From: Oxalobacteraceae sp. CFBP 8761
GTDB lineage: Bacteria; Pseudomonadota; Gammaproteobacteria; Burkholderiales; Burkholderiaceae_D
NCBI GenBank assembly: GCA_014841595.1
Contig: JACYUE010000002.1
Coordinates: 186,001-250,000 of the forward strand
Length of the DNA stretch: 64,000 nucleotides
Direction of reading: 5' to 3'
Below are positions 25,523 through 34,124 of this stretch, in pieces. Below the pieces are notes generated by a model. The model was not told where the DNA came from and did not search any database. It saw only the letters and a list, made by a program, of their open reading frames with translations. Position 1 is the stretch's first letter. Each line of letters begins with the position of its first letter. The position numbers and the translations under genes were made by a program.

Positions 25523-26863
25523 TTAGTCGTGGTCGTCGTTCTCGCCAGCACGTGTCAGTTGCGGGATCACCTTGACCAGCAGGATGCGCGGGCCATTCAT
25601 TTTCTTGACCACGACATCGAACTGCGGAAAGCCGATGCGCTGGCCTTGCTTGGGGATGTCGCCCAGTTTGGCCATCAGGAGGCCACCGACCGATTCGACA
25701 TCGTCCAGCCCCATTTGTTCGTTGTCGATGTCGATGCCCAGCAGCCGTTCGAGCGAGAAGATCGGCAGGCTGGCCTTGCCGATCCAGGTGCCATCGGCCT
25801 GCTTGAGCCAATCGTTTTCGTTCATCCGGAATTCGTCGCGGATCTCGCCGACCATCGCGCCCAGCAGGTTGTCGAGCGTGACGAAGCCCACCGGGCGCTT
25901 GCCTTTTTCGCCGATCAGCGCGAAGTGGGGCGCGCCGCCGCGGAAGCGCCGGAAGATGTCCTGCGCCGGCGTGCGCGCCGAAATCGATTCGACCGGCCGC
26001 AGGAACTGGGTCAGGTCGCCGATGGGCCGGCCCGACTGCAAGGCGAAATACAGGTCTTTCAGGTGGACGATGCCGATGACTTCCTCGCCGTCCTTGTCGA
26101 AATACGGATAGCGCGAAAAGCGGTTGCGGCGCACGGTCTCCAGGTTCTGCTCGAGCGAGCGGCTGGCGTACAGGGCGCTGACTTCGTTGATCGGGCGCAT
26201 CAGCTCGGACACGGCCAGCTGGCTGAAGTCGAGCGACTGGGCCAGGATATTGCGGTCGTCCTGCGTGATCTTTTCAGCCGGGTTGCTGGTGCGCAGGATC
26301 AGTTTGAGTTCGTCGAGCGAGTAGTGGTGGTCGTGCCCGCCCTTGCCGGCCAGGCCCGCCACGCGCAGCAGCGTATTGGCGCTGGCATTGAGCAGGGCGA
26401 TCGCCGGGTACATGGCCCAGTAGAACGCATACAGCGGGATGGCGCACCACAGTGCCACCGATTCCGGCAGCCGGATCGCCAGCGTTTTGGGGGCCAGTTC
26501 ACCGACCACGATGTGCAGGAACGAAATGACCGAGAACGCGACGATGAACGAAATGCTGTGGATCAGCTCTTCGGACGTCACGCCGACAAACGCAAAGACC
26601 GGTTCGAGCAGGCTGGCAAAGGCCGGCTCGCCGACCCAGCCCAGGCCCAGCGATGCCAGCGTGATGCCGAGCTGGCAGGCCGACAGGTAGGCGTCGAGCT
26701 TGCCGTGGACTTTCTCCAGGATGCGTCCGCGCAGGCCGGTGGTCTTGGCGATGGCGTTCACGCGGGTCTTGCGCAGCGTGACGATACTGAATTCGGCGGC
26801 GACGAACAGGCCGTTCAGCGCGACCAGAAACAGGGCGAGAACGAGGAAGAGGATATTTTCCAT
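25523..26863 (-). CDS. CNNM/CorC-type membrane protein with CBS domains (hemolysin family)
   Basis: 446 residues in the UPF0053/CNNM layout: an N-terminal DUF21 membrane domain with four helices (start MENILFLVLALFLVALNGLFVAAEFSIV split over the first helix), two CBS motifs (about 205-330; VSELMRPINEVSAL and ISARTPAQDIFRRF), and a C-terminal CorC_HlyC domain (from about 350, DGTWIGKASLPIFSLERLLGI). Such proteins are linked to Mg2+/Co2+ export or homeostasis; the name hemolysin is historical. It is downstream of nhaR on the same strand with 59 bp between. Confidence 0.92.
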   Translation of the reverse strand: MENILFLVLALFLVALNGLFVAAEFSIVTLRKTRVNAIAKTTGLRGRILEKVHGKLDAYLSACQLGITLASLGLGWVGEPAFASLLEPVFAFVGVTSEELIHSISFIVAFSVISFLHIVVGELAPKTLAIRLPESVALWCAIPLYAFYWAMYPAIALLNASANTLLRVAGLAGKGGHDHHYSLDELKLILRTSNPAEKITQDDRNILAQSLDFSQLAVSELMRPINEVSALYASRSLEQNLETVRRNRFSRYPYFDKDGEEVIGIVHLKDLYFALQSGRPIGDLTQFLRPVESISARTPAQDIFRRFRGGAPHFALIGEKGKRPVGFVTLDNLLGAMVGEIRDEFRMNENDWLKQADGTWIGKASLPIFSLERLLGIDIDNEQMGLDDVESVGGLLMAKLGDIPKQGQRIGFPQFDVVVKKMNGPRILLVKVIPQLTRAGENDDHD

Positions 26864-26922
26864 GCTGGAGATGTATTAACAGAAGGTAAAGCCAAGGGGC
26901 ATTGTACAGCCCAAAACGGCCC

Positions 26923-27831
26923 TTATCCGTCTGCCAACGCGCCTTTGTGCACGGCCGACAGGATTGCCTCGACCGCCGGATGCTTGATCTTGCGTTCGTT
27001 CGAGATCGCATAAAAGTGTTCGCGCACCTCCGGCACCCGGCCGACCAGCTCGGCGCCGAGCTGGTAGTCGATGTCGGCGGCGGGCGCCGCCGGCGTGAAG
27101 AACAGCCCCAGGCCGCGCCGGCCAAAGGTATTCAATAACGCGTTGTCCTCGAACTCGCCGACCACGTCGGGCCGGATCGCATGACGCTCGAACCAGTCGT
27201 CGATCTTGCCGCGCAGGGCGTTGTTGCGGGTGGGCAGCAAGAACGGCGCGCCGTGCAGCGACGCCGGAAAGTCATCGCGGTAGTCGTGCGCCAGGGCCGG
27301 CGCGCCGACGACGAACATCTCGCTTTCGGACAGCAGGTGGCTGAACACGCGCAGCGTGGTGCCGGTGGGCACGGCGCGGTCGGTCAGCACCACGTCGAGC
27401 TTGTGCAGCGCCAGGTCGCCCAGCAGCGCCTCGTACTGGTCTTCGTGGCACACCAGGCGCACGGGTGTGGCCAGCCGGGTCGTGACCTCGAGCAGGCGGT
27501 AAGCGGTGAACTTGGGCAGCGAATCGGAAATGCCCACCGCCAGGCGGATGCGCGTGCTGTCGGAGGCGTCGAGCGCCTCCTGCATTTGCTCGCCCAGCAG
27601 AAAGATCTGGTCAGCATACGAGAGCGCCAGGCGGCCCGCTTCGGTCAGCGTCAGGCGCCGGCCCTGCTGGGTGAACAGTGCCTTGCCAAACGCCTGTTCA
27701 AGTAAGGTAAGCTGCGTACTCACTGTCTGGATGGCCAGGCCGAGGCGCTCGGCGGCGCGGGTAATGCTGCCTTCCTTGGCAACCACCCAGAAGTAATAGA
27801 GGTGACGAAAATTGGGGAGTGCGTGGCTCAT
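26923..27831 (-). CDS. nhaR: LysR-family transcriptional activator NhaR
   Basis: 302 residues. The N-terminal helix-turn-helix region reads NFRHLYYFWVVAKEGSITRAAERLGLAIQTVSTQLTLLEQAFGKALF, a close match to NhaR and distinct from most LysR proteins in its YYFWVVAKEGS start. The C-terminal effector domain is complete. In enterobacteria NhaR responds to Na+ and activates nhaA and pga genes; the target here may be the adjacent TerC gene, transcribed divergently 115 bp away, or the CNNM gene downstream. The ATG at 27831 is preferred over an upstream ATG ten codons earlier. Confidence 0.9.
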   Translation of the reverse strand: MSHALPNFRHLYYFWVVAKEGSITRAAERLGLAIQTVSTQLTLLEQAFGKALFTQQGRRLTLTEAGRLALSYADQIFLLGEQMQEALDASDSTRIRLAVGISDSLPKFTAYRLLEVTTRLATPVRLVCHEDQYEALLGDLALHKLDVVLTDRAVPTGTTLRVFSHLLSESEMFVVGAPALAHDYRDDFPASLHGAPFLLPTRNNALRGKIDDWFERHAIRPDVVGEFEDNALLNTFGRRGLGLFFTPAAPAADIDYQLGAELVGRVPEVREHFYAISNERKIKHPAVEAILSAVHKGALADG

Positions 27832-27946
27832 GGCTTCTGTTTTTCGGAAGTAACCCTTCAATTATCTTCGCTTTTTCAATCGCTTGCCAACCTTTATACT
27901 TGTTCGTCAGCACCGTTTTTCATAAATTTATAAGAGGGGAACACCA

Positions 27947-28993
27947 ATGAAGTACTTTACCTGGTCATTCATCGTGACCGCGGTCTGCCTTGCCCTTGCG
28001 GCATGGTGGGGATTCGAGCACGGTGGCGTGTCGGGCCTGGTCACTGCGCTGGGCGTGGCGACCATCCTGGCCGTCATGGAAGTGTCGCTGTCGTTTGATA
28101 ACGCGGTGGTCAACGCGTCGGTCCTCAAGACCTGGGACGAATTCTGGATCAAGCTGTTCCTGGGCGTCGGCATCATCATCGCCGTGTTCGGTATGCGCCT
28201 GGTGTTCCCGCTGGTCATCGTGGCCGTTGCTGCTGACCTGGGCGCGATGGAAGTCTGGGACCTGGCACTGTCGGATCCAAAAGCCTTCTCGATGCACCTG
28301 ACCAACCACCACGCTGAAGTGGCGGCATTCGGCGGTATGTTCCTGCTGCTGGTGTTCCTGAACTTCATGCTGGACGATGAAAAAGAAACCCATTGGCTGG
28401 GCAACTTCGAAGCAAAACTGGGTTCGCTCGGCAAGGTGTCGTCGATCGCCGTCATGATCGCCATCGCTGCGCTGCTGTTCAGCCTGACGTATGTTGATGA
28501 AGCGCAGAAGATGGTCGTTGCGATCGCCGGTATGTGGGGCATCCTGGTCTATGTTGCTGTCGATATGCTCAGCAGCCTGCTGGAAAAGAGCGAGTCGGGC
28601 GGCGGCGCCGTCGGTGACGCGGTCAAAAAAGGCGGTATCGGTGGTTTCCTGTACCTCGAAGTGCTGGATGCGTCGTTCTCGTTCGACGGTGTGATCGGCG
28701 CCTTCGCGATCACCAGCGACGTCGTGATCATCATGCTGGGCCTGGCAATCGGCGCGATGTTCGTGCGTTCGATGACCGTGTTCCTGGTGCGCAAGGGCAC
28801 GCTCGATGAATACGTCTACCTGGAGCACGGCGCGCACTACGCGATCGGTATCCTGGCCGTGATCATGCTGGCCAGCATGAAGTGGCACGTGCCCGAGCTG
28901 ATCACCGGCGGTGTGGGCGTGGCCTTCATCCTGGCGTCGCTGTGGAGCTCGATTCAGTACAAGAAGAAGCACGCCGCACTCGGCGGCGCGTAA
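27947..28993 (+). CDS. TerC-like integral membrane protein (DUF475)
   Basis: 348 residues with about nine membrane helices. The helix-bound acidic motifs typical of TerC-like carriers are present twice: MEVSLSFDNAVVNASVL near residue 45 and LEVLDASFSFDGVIGAFAI near residue 242. The family is associated with tellurite resistance and metal (notably Mn2+) export during stress. An AGAGGGG ribosome-binding site lies 8 nt before the ATG. It is divergent from nhaR and is the first gene of a TerC/TerD/AIM24 group. A GC-rich hairpin without a T tract (29003-29027) follows it. Confidence 0.9.
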   Translation: MKYFTWSFIVTAVCLALAAWWGFEHGGVSGLVTALGVATILAVMEVSLSFDNAVVNASVLKTWDEFWIKLFLGVGIIIAVFGMRLVFPLVIVAVAADLGAMEVWDLALSDPKAFSMHLTNHHAEVAAFGGMFLLLVFLNFMLDDEKETHWLGNFEAKLGSLGKVSSIAVMIAIAALLFSLTYVDEAQKMVVAIAGMWGILVYVAVDMLSSLLEKSESGGGAVGDAVKKGGIGGFLYLEVLDASFSFDGVIGAFAITSDVVIIMLGLAIGAMFVRSMTVFLVRKGTLDEYVYLEHGAHYAIGILAVIMLASMKWHVPELITGGVGVAFILASLWSSIQYKKKHAALGGA

Positions 28994-29002
28994 GCAGCAA
29001 CC

Positions 29003-29027
29003 GGGCCGGCGGCATGCATGCCGGCCC
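29003..29027 (+). other. Intercistronic hairpin after the TerC gene
   Basis: GGGCCGGC (29003-29010) pairs with GCCGGCCC (29020-29027). No T tract follows, so it is more likely to protect or process the transcript than to stop it fully. Confidence 0.5.
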
Positions 29028-29111
29028 TGCAGTACAGAATTCGCTGCGAGTGGCAGAACACCAGCTCGCGGCGCTTGCAACCCGGTGTTCACAATTTAGG
29101 AGATTCTCATC

Positions 29112-29687
29112 ATGGCAATCAGTCTGCAAAAAGGCGGCAACGTCAACCTGTCGAAAGAAGCACCAGGCCTGACTTCACTGAAAGTCGCACTCGGCTGGGA
29201 CATTCGCGCCACCGATGGCGCAGCCTTTGACCTCGACGGCGCTGTGTTCCTGCTCAATTCGTCCGGCAAGGTCCGTTCGGATGGCGACTTCATCTTCTAT
29301 AACAACCTGAAGTCGAGCGACGGTTCGATCGTCCACTCGGGCGACAACACGACCGGCGCCGGCGACGGCGACGACGAATTCGTCACCATCGACCTGACCA
29401 AGGTTCCGGCCGACGTCGACAAGGTCGTCCTGGGCGTGACCATTCACGATGCCGAAACCCGTCGCCAGAACTTCGGCATGGTCGGCAAGGCGTTCATCCG
29501 CTGCGTCAACAACGCCACCAATGCCGAAGTCGCGCGCTACGACCTGTCGGAAGACGGTTCGACCGAAGCAGCAATGATCTTCGGTGAGGTCTACCGCAAC
29601 GGCGCGGACTGGAAATTCCGCGCAATCGGCCAGGGCTTTGCCGGCGGCCTGGGCCCACTCGCCCGCAACTACGGCGTCAACGTTTAA
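29112..29687 (+). CDS. TerD family stress protein (TerE/TerD-like)
   Basis: 191 residues, one TerD domain. Signatures: [39 protein letters not shown] and the calcium-binding loop [22 protein letters not shown]-terminal [20 protein letters not shown] is typical. TerD proteins are cytoplasmic, bind Ca2+ and act with TerC at the membrane in tellurite and other stress responses. TAGGAGA lies 8 nt before the start. It shares a strand and close spacing with the AIM24 and second TerD genes. Confidence 0.93.
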   Translation: MAISLQKGGNVNLSKEAPGLTSLKVALGWDIRATDGAAFDLDGAVFLLNSSGKVRSDGDFIFYNNLKSSDGSIVHSGDNTTGAGDGDDEFVTIDLTKVPADVDKVVLGVTIHDAETRRQNFGMVGKAFIRCVNNATNAEVARYDLSEDGSTEAAMIFGEVYRNGADWKFRAIGQGFAGGLGPLARNYGVNV

Positions 29688-29697
29688 TCATTCAAGC

Positions 29698-29723
29698 CAG
29701 GGCGCTTCTGCGGAGGCGCCCTG
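29698..29723 (+). other. Intercistronic hairpin between TerD and AIM24 genes
   Basis: CAGGGCGC (29698-29705) pairs with GCGCCCTG (29716-29723), without a T tract. Like the hairpin at 29003, it sits in a gap of the ter group and may set relative message levels. Confidence 0.5.
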
Positions 29724-29750
29724 CGTGGAACCTCATTCTAAGGAAGCCAA

Positions 29751-30446
29751 ATGCCAGTATTTACCGTGACCGGGGATGTCGATCCTTTCCTTCATGTGTC
29801 GATGAGGCAGGGCGAGACCATCTATTGCGAATCCGACGCGATGGTGATGATGGAATCGACCCTCGACCTCAAAGGCAAGATGAAGGGCGGGCTCGGTAGT
29901 GCGCTGATGCGCACCTTTGCCAACGGCGAGTCGTTCTTCCAGCAGCACATCGAAGCCACGCGCGGCGATGGCGACTGCCTGCTGTCGCCAACCCTGCCGG
30001 GTGCGATGCAGACGGTCGATGTCGGCCCGAACCACTACATCATCAGCGATGGCGCGTTTGTCGCGGCCACGTCGGGCGTCGACCTCAAGGTGCGCACGCA
30101 AAGCCTGGGCAATGCCATGTTCGCCAACAGTGGCGGCTTCTTCGTCACCGAGACGGGTGGCCAGGGCCAGGTGGTGGTGTCGGGTTTCGGGTCGATGTCG
30201 GTACTGGATGTCGAGCCGGGCAAGGACGCGATCATCGACAACTCGCACGTGGTGTGCTGGGACAGCACGCTGCGCTACGAGATTTCGATCACGACCGGCA
30301 CCAGCGGTGGTTTCCTGGGTAACCTGATCAACAGCCAGACGAGCGGCGAGGGCATGGTCCTGCGCTTCTCGGGTCGTGGCAAGGTGTATGTATGTTCGCG
30401 CAACCGCACTGCATTCAAAGCCTGGATGCAGCAGCCAGCGAAATAA
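29751..30446 (+). CDS. AIM24 family protein (TIGR00266)
   Basis: 231 residues made of repeated beta strands, the AIM24/TIGR00266 pattern (YCESDAMVMMESTLDLKGKMKGG, ANGESFFQQHIEA, GDCLLSPTLPGAMQTVDV). Bacterial members have no defined activity; they recur with TerD-domain proteins in stress loci and are thought to be scaffold-like beta-helical or trefoil proteins. No signal peptide or membrane span. It lies between two TerD genes, 63 bp after the first and 12 bp before the second, so cotranscription is likely. Confidence 0.88.
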   Translation: MPVFTVTGDVDPFLHVSMRQGETIYCESDAMVMMESTLDLKGKMKGGLGSALMRTFANGESFFQQHIEATRGDGDCLLSPTLPGAMQTVDVGPNHYIISDGAFVAATSGVDLKVRTQSLGNAMFANSGGFFVTETGGQGQVVVSGFGSMSVLDVEPGKDAIIDNSHVVCWDSTLRYEISITTGTSGGFLGNLINSQTSGEGMVLRFSGRGKVYVCSRNRTAFKAWMQQPAK

Positions 30447-30458
30447 CGGAGGAACACA

Positions 30459-31043
30459 ATGTCAGTCAATCTGCAAAAAGGCCAGAAGATCTCTCTGGAC
30501 AAGGAAGCCGGTGGCGGCCTGTCCCGCGTGACCATGGGTCTGGGTTGGGATGCGATCAAGTCGAAGGGTTTCTTCGGCTTCGGTGGCGGCAAGTCGGACG
30601 CCGTCGACCTGGATGCATCGGTGGTCATGTTCGACGAGTCGAACAAGCCGGTGGACGTGATCTGGTTCCGCCAGCTCAAGAGCAAGGACGGCAGCATCGT
30701 CCACACGGGCGACAATCGCACCGGCGCCGGTGATGGCGACGACGAGCAGATCACCGTCGACCTGAACGCCGTGCCGGCATCGGTCAAGGCACTGGTCTTC
30801 ACGGTCAACAGCTTCACCGGGCAGACCTTTGCCACGGTCGAAAACGCCTACTGCCGCCTGATCAATGCAGCCAACCAGCAGGAAGTCGCGCGCTTCAACC
30901 TGTCGGTGACGGGTTCGCACTCGGCGCAGATCATGGCCAAGCTGTACCGCCATGGCGGCGAGTGGAAGATGCATGCGATCGGCGAGAACGGCAATGGCCG
31001 TACGTTCGACGATCTGATGCCGCAGATTTCAGTGCACCTGTAA
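30459..31043 (+). CDS. TerD family stress protein, second copy
   Basis: 194 residues, one TerD domain with VSLQ-like start SVNLQKGQKISLDKEAGGGL, LGWDAIKSKGFFGFGGGKSDAVDLDASVVMFD and the Ca2+ loop [21 protein letters not shown]. It carries a short Gly/Phe-rich insertion after the first strand pair that the copy at 29112 lacks, so the two are paralogues, not recent duplicates. Preceded by GGAGGAA. It ends the group; a strong terminator follows. Confidence 0.93.
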   Translation: MSVNLQKGQKISLDKEAGGGLSRVTMGLGWDAIKSKGFFGFGGGKSDAVDLDASVVMFDESNKPVDVIWFRQLKSKDGSIVHTGDNRTGAGDGDDEQITVDLNAVPASVKALVFTVNSFTGQTFATVENAYCRLINAANQQEVARFNLSVTGSHSAQIMAKLYRHGGEWKMHAIGENGNGRTFDDLMPQISVHL

Positions 31044-31066
31044 TCGGCGGGATTGTTCGACCAGAG

Positions 31067-31093
31067 AACCGGGGCCTCGTGCCCCGGTTTTTT
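31067..31093 (+). terminator. Terminator of the ter group
   Basis: AACCGGGGC (31067-31075) pairs with GCCCCGGTT (31081-31089) over a 5-nt loop, followed by a T run. It overlaps the last bases of the convergent small gene. Confidence 0.9.
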
Positions 31094-31382
31094 ATTGCTG
31101 CGGCGTGCCTTCGCAGATATAGCGGCACAGCTTTTCCGTATCGTCCTCGTGCTTTTCGATGATCGACGCTTCGCGTTCCTTGAGCTGTGCCAGCTTTTGC
31201 GGATCGGTCTCCTTGCTTTTTTCGTCGTTCAGCGTCGCCATCCTGTGCGCGAACTGTTCGTTCTTCGCCGCGGATGGACCCACTTCGGCGCAGGCGCGCA
31301 TGCAGCTGCCGTACGTCCTCGGGGCCGCAGTGGCGTGCGAAGCGATGCATGCCAGTGCCAGTGCGGTGATGATCTTGTTCAT
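31092..31382 (-). CDS. Periplasmic twin-CX3C small protein
   Basis: 96 residues with a signal peptide ending near residue 20 (HATAA-PR). The mature part is almost entirely helical and charged, with two CX3C motifs: C27-MRA-C31 and C86-RYI-C90, separated by 54 residues of amphipathic helix. That is the layout of a disulfide-locked helical hairpin. I do not recognise the family. It sits between the ter group terminator and the TonB receptor gene, 16 bp downstream of the receptor stop, so it may be the second gene of that transcript. Confidence 0.75.
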   Translation of the reverse strand: MNKIITALALACIASHATAAPRTYGSCMRACAEVGPSAAKNEQFAHRMATLNDEKSKETDPQKLAQLKEREASIIEKHEDDTEKLCRYICEGTPQQ

Positions 31383-31398
31383 GGTTTCTCCCTGTTAG

Positions 31399-33567
31399 TC
31401 ATAGTCTGGTTTCCAGCCGAATCGCCACGCGCGCATGGTTGGACGTATCGGTCGTGCGCCGCACGATCTCGGCCGCGCCCAGATACGCGTCGATGCGTGA
31501 CCGTGTGCGTGGCACGAGATTGTCGAGATTGAGCACCAGCCTGGTCTGCTTGCTGACCGTCCAGCTCGCGTTCATGCCCAGCACCCGCTTGCCCGATTCA
31601 TACACGCGCTGGTTCACGCTGTCGCGTACCCAGTCGCCCGGCAGATAACTGGCGTCGATGCCCAGCTTGACCGGCACTGTCTGGAGCGTATAGCTGCCGC
31701 CCACCTTGGCGCGCCATGGCGATTGGCCTGACAAGCGGTTGTCGGGGCCGGGCAGGTCGCTTAATGTGGAGTCGGCCAGGCCCACGCTGCCATGCAGGTC
31801 CAGGCGCGCCAGATGGCTGCCGATATCCTTGCCCGACATGCGTGCCTCCAGGTCCAGCCCCCGGATCCGGGCGCTGCCCAGATTGGCCTGGCGGCCGATA
31901 TAGCGTGGTGTGCTTGCCCACGGCACATCGGCCAGCGCGATCTCGTAGCCGGTCTTGTTGCTGATGTTGCGAGAGTAGGCCTCGAGGGTGATCTCGCTGT
32001 CCTTGCCGATGCCATGGCTGTACGACAGGTTCACACCCAGCGCCCGCTCGGGCTGCAGGCCGGGATCGCCGGCAGTGTCGGCGGTATCGAGCGTGTTGGC
32101 ACCGCACAGCATCTGGCCGCGACACGGTGCAAACGTGTTGATCACGGGGTGCCACAGCAGTTCATCGAAAAACGGCGCGCGAAAGCTGCGCGCGACCGAA
32201 AGCCGGAGCTGGCGCTTGCGGTCAGCGCCGAGCTTGCGCGACACGTGCAGTGACGGTGCCCACATCGTGAAGCCGGGGCTGCTGCTGGCCGTGCCTTCGC
32301 GCAGCCGGTAGGCGCGCCGCTCGACCGAGCTGCCGATGTTCACGGCCCAGCTGCGATTGATGCGCCATTCATCCTGCAGGAACAGCTCGCCGCTCGTCAG
32401 GCGGGCCGTGTCGCTCTGGCCCAGGACCGCCAGGCTGTAGTCGGGCATGCCGTTGAAGAAGTCGCTGTAGGAATTGTTGGCCCGGTTGTGCGCGAACTTG
32501 GCGCCAGCCGTGATCGCATGGCCGTTCTCGAACTCGGTCGCGTAGTCCACGTGCAGGAAGGTATTTGTCGTGACTGACCTCGGGCGCGATACCAGCTCGT
32601 CCATGAGCGCCGCATTGCTGGTATCGATGCGCAGCGCGTCGCTGTCGATGTGGGCACGGTTCACGTTCAGCTTCACGTTCAGGCTGCTCTCGGGATCGAT
32701 GCGCCAGTCCCAGCGCAAGGGGATCTCGAGCGACGTCATCGCACTGTCGCCATCCTGGCGCGTGAGCAGGGTGCTGCCGTCGCGCCAGAAGCGCTGTTGC
32801 CGGCTGCGTCGCGGCCCCCCGAAATAACTGGCCGCCGGACTGAATGTCAGCGCGTGCGTGCTGTCGACGTTCCAGGTGAACTCCCCGGCGGCACTGACGA
32901 TGTTCGCGGCATTGCGGTTGCGCGCCTGTCCGGTGTAGGCCAGAACCGGGGCGGCAAAGGCGTTCTCGCGGGTCGCGATGTAGTCCATCCGGCTGGACAC
33001 CGGCTTGTGTACGGCCGACAGGCGCACGCTGTACACGAGCGGCTTGCCCTCGATTGGGCCGCCAGTCGACCAGGCCACATCGGCGCCAGGAAGCCCGGCC
33101 GTCGTTGACAGGCCGGCATTGACCTGCGCCAGAGGGGTCTTCTGCGCCTTGCGGCGGATGATATTGATCGTGCCGGCGATGCCGATCGGGCCGGTCGCGG
33201 CGGTACTCGATTTGATGATCTCGATGCGCTCGACATGCACCAGGTCGAGCGTGAACGTGTCGCCCTGGGGCGGCATGCCGTCCACCAGCACCTGCGTGTA
33301 GCCGGGCAGGCCGAGCAAACCGATGCGTCCATCCTTGCCGACGCTGACCGATGGCTCGCGGTTGAGCAGCTCGCCGACATTCTGCAGGCCGCTCCCGGCG
33401 ATGCGCGCCTTGCCGATGATGACCTTGCCGGCAACAAAATCACGACTTGCCTCGACGTCGCCCTGGACGCCGTTGACGACGACTTGCTGGGGCGCGGCGG
33501 TAACCGGTGGTTCGGCCCTGGCCAGGGCCGTCAGGCAGACAGCAAAACAAGTGAGTGCAAAACGCAT
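31399..33567 (-). CDS. TonB-dependent outer membrane receptor
   Basis: 722 residues. Signal peptide to about residue 18 (LTALARA-EP), TonB box region followed by a plug domain (about 25-160: VGELLNREPSVSVGKDGRIGLLGLPGYTQVLVDGMPP, VERIEIIKSSTAATGPIGIAGTINI), then a beta-barrel of about 560 residues. Siderophore- or cofactor-type receptor; the ligand cannot be assigned. The final residues are IRLETRL, lacking the C-terminal Phe/Trp common in porin-like barrels. The ATG at 33567 gives a proper signal peptide; a longer start at 33627 does not. No Fur box was recognised in the shared 152-bp divergent region. Confidence 0.9.
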   Translation of the reverse strand: MRFALTCFAVCLTALARAEPPVTAAPQQVVVNGVQGDVEASRDFVAGKVIIGKARIAGSGLQNVGELLNREPSVSVGKDGRIGLLGLPGYTQVLVDGMPPQGDTFTLDLVHVERIEIIKSSTAATGPIGIAGTINIIRRKAQKTPLAQVNAGLSTTAGLPGADVAWSTGGPIEGKPLVYSVRLSAVHKPVSSRMDYIATRENAFAAPVLAYTGQARNRNAANIVSAAGEFTWNVDSTHALTFSPAASYFGGPRRSRQQRFWRDGSTLLTRQDGDSAMTSLEIPLRWDWRIDPESSLNVKLNVNRAHIDSDALRIDTSNAALMDELVSRPRSVTTNTFLHVDYATEFENGHAITAGAKFAHNRANNSYSDFFNGMPDYSLAVLGQSDTARLTSGELFLQDEWRINRSWAVNIGSSVERRAYRLREGTASSSPGFTMWAPSLHVSRKLGADRKRQLRLSVARSFRAPFFDELLWHPVINTFAPCRGQMLCGANTLDTADTAGDPGLQPERALGVNLSYSHGIGKDSEITLEAYSRNISNKTGYEIALADVPWASTPRYIGRQANLGSARIRGLDLEARMSGKDIGSHLARLDLHGSVGLADSTLSDLPGPDNRLSGQSPWRAKVGGSYTLQTVPVKLGIDASYLPGDWVRDSVNQRVYESGKRVLGMNASWTVSKQTRLVLNLDNLVPRTRSRIDAYLGAAEIVRRTTDTSNHARVAIRLETRL

Positions 33568-33663
33568 CCGGTGACATTCGTGTGACAACCGAAGAAGCTT
33601 AGCAGCCCAGTCACGCCGAATTATCAAACAATGTCACGATTGCAAAAATCTCGAAGCACCGCA

Positions 33664-33716
33664 TTGACAAGGTCCATGAACGCGTCTACTGTATCAACCA
33701 ACTAATACACTAATAC
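33664..33716 (+). promoter_or_regulatory. Promoter and tandem operator of the gntR-ABC operon
   Basis: TTGACA (33664-33669) and TACTGT (33687-33692) are separated by 17 bp. Immediately downstream is a perfect tandem repeat, ACTAATAC twice (33701-33716), ending 3 bp before the ATG of the GntR gene. TGTAT at 33690-33694 and ATACA at 33705-33709 also form an inverted pair around the expected start point. This position fits autorepression by the YtrA-type regulator. Confidence 0.7.
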
Positions 33717-33719
33717 GCA

Positions 33720-34124
33720 ATGACCACTTCACTGTTTTCGATCATCCCCGGCTCTTCCGATCCGATCTACCGGCAACTGGTCGATCAGGTGCGGCGCCTG
33801 GTTGCCGGTGGCCAGCTGGCGCCCGGCGCGGCGTTGCCCTCGGTGCGTGACGTGGCCCAGCAGTTGACGGTCAATCCGATGACGGTCTCCAAGGCGTATG
33901 GCCTGCTCGAACTCGAAGGCGTGCTCGATCGCCGGCGCGGTGTCGGCATGGTCGTGGCCGATCGCGCAGCCGGTGCCGGCGCTGGCGCTGCTGTCGCTGC
34001 CGCCGATCGCGCCGCGCTGCTGCGGCCCACGCTGGAACGCGCCGCGCGTGAAGCGCGCGAACTCGAACTCGATCCAGCCACCGTGCTCGCCCTTTTCACA
34101 CTCATCCTCAAGGAATCACCGTGA
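33720..34124 (+). CDS. GntR/YtrA-family transcriptional regulator
   Basis: 134 residues. Winged helix-turn-helix at residues 10-78: DPIYRQLVDQVRRLVAGGQLAPGAALPSVRDVAQQLTVNPMTVSKAYGLLELEGVLDRRRGVGMVV. The short C-terminal helical part (Ala-rich linker, then LRPTLERAAREARELELDP) is the YtrA-type dimerisation tail, with no ligand-binding domain. No Shine-Dalgarno sequence precedes the ATG, and the predicted leader is only about 20 nt. It overlaps the ABC ATPase gene by four bases (GTGA) and probably represses this operon in response to an envelope or antibiotic signal. Confidence 0.92.
   Translation: MTTSLFSIIPGSSDPIYRQLVDQVRRLVAGGQLAPGAALPSVRDVAQQLTVNPMTVSKAYGLLELEGVLDRRRGVGMVVADRAAGAGAGAAVAAADRAALLRPTLERAAREARELELDPATVLALFTLILKESP

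Noticed and set aside
33568..33719. A Fur box for the TonB receptor
   Set aside because: No sequence close to the inverted GATAATGATAAT consensus is present in the divergent region, so iron control is not claimed.
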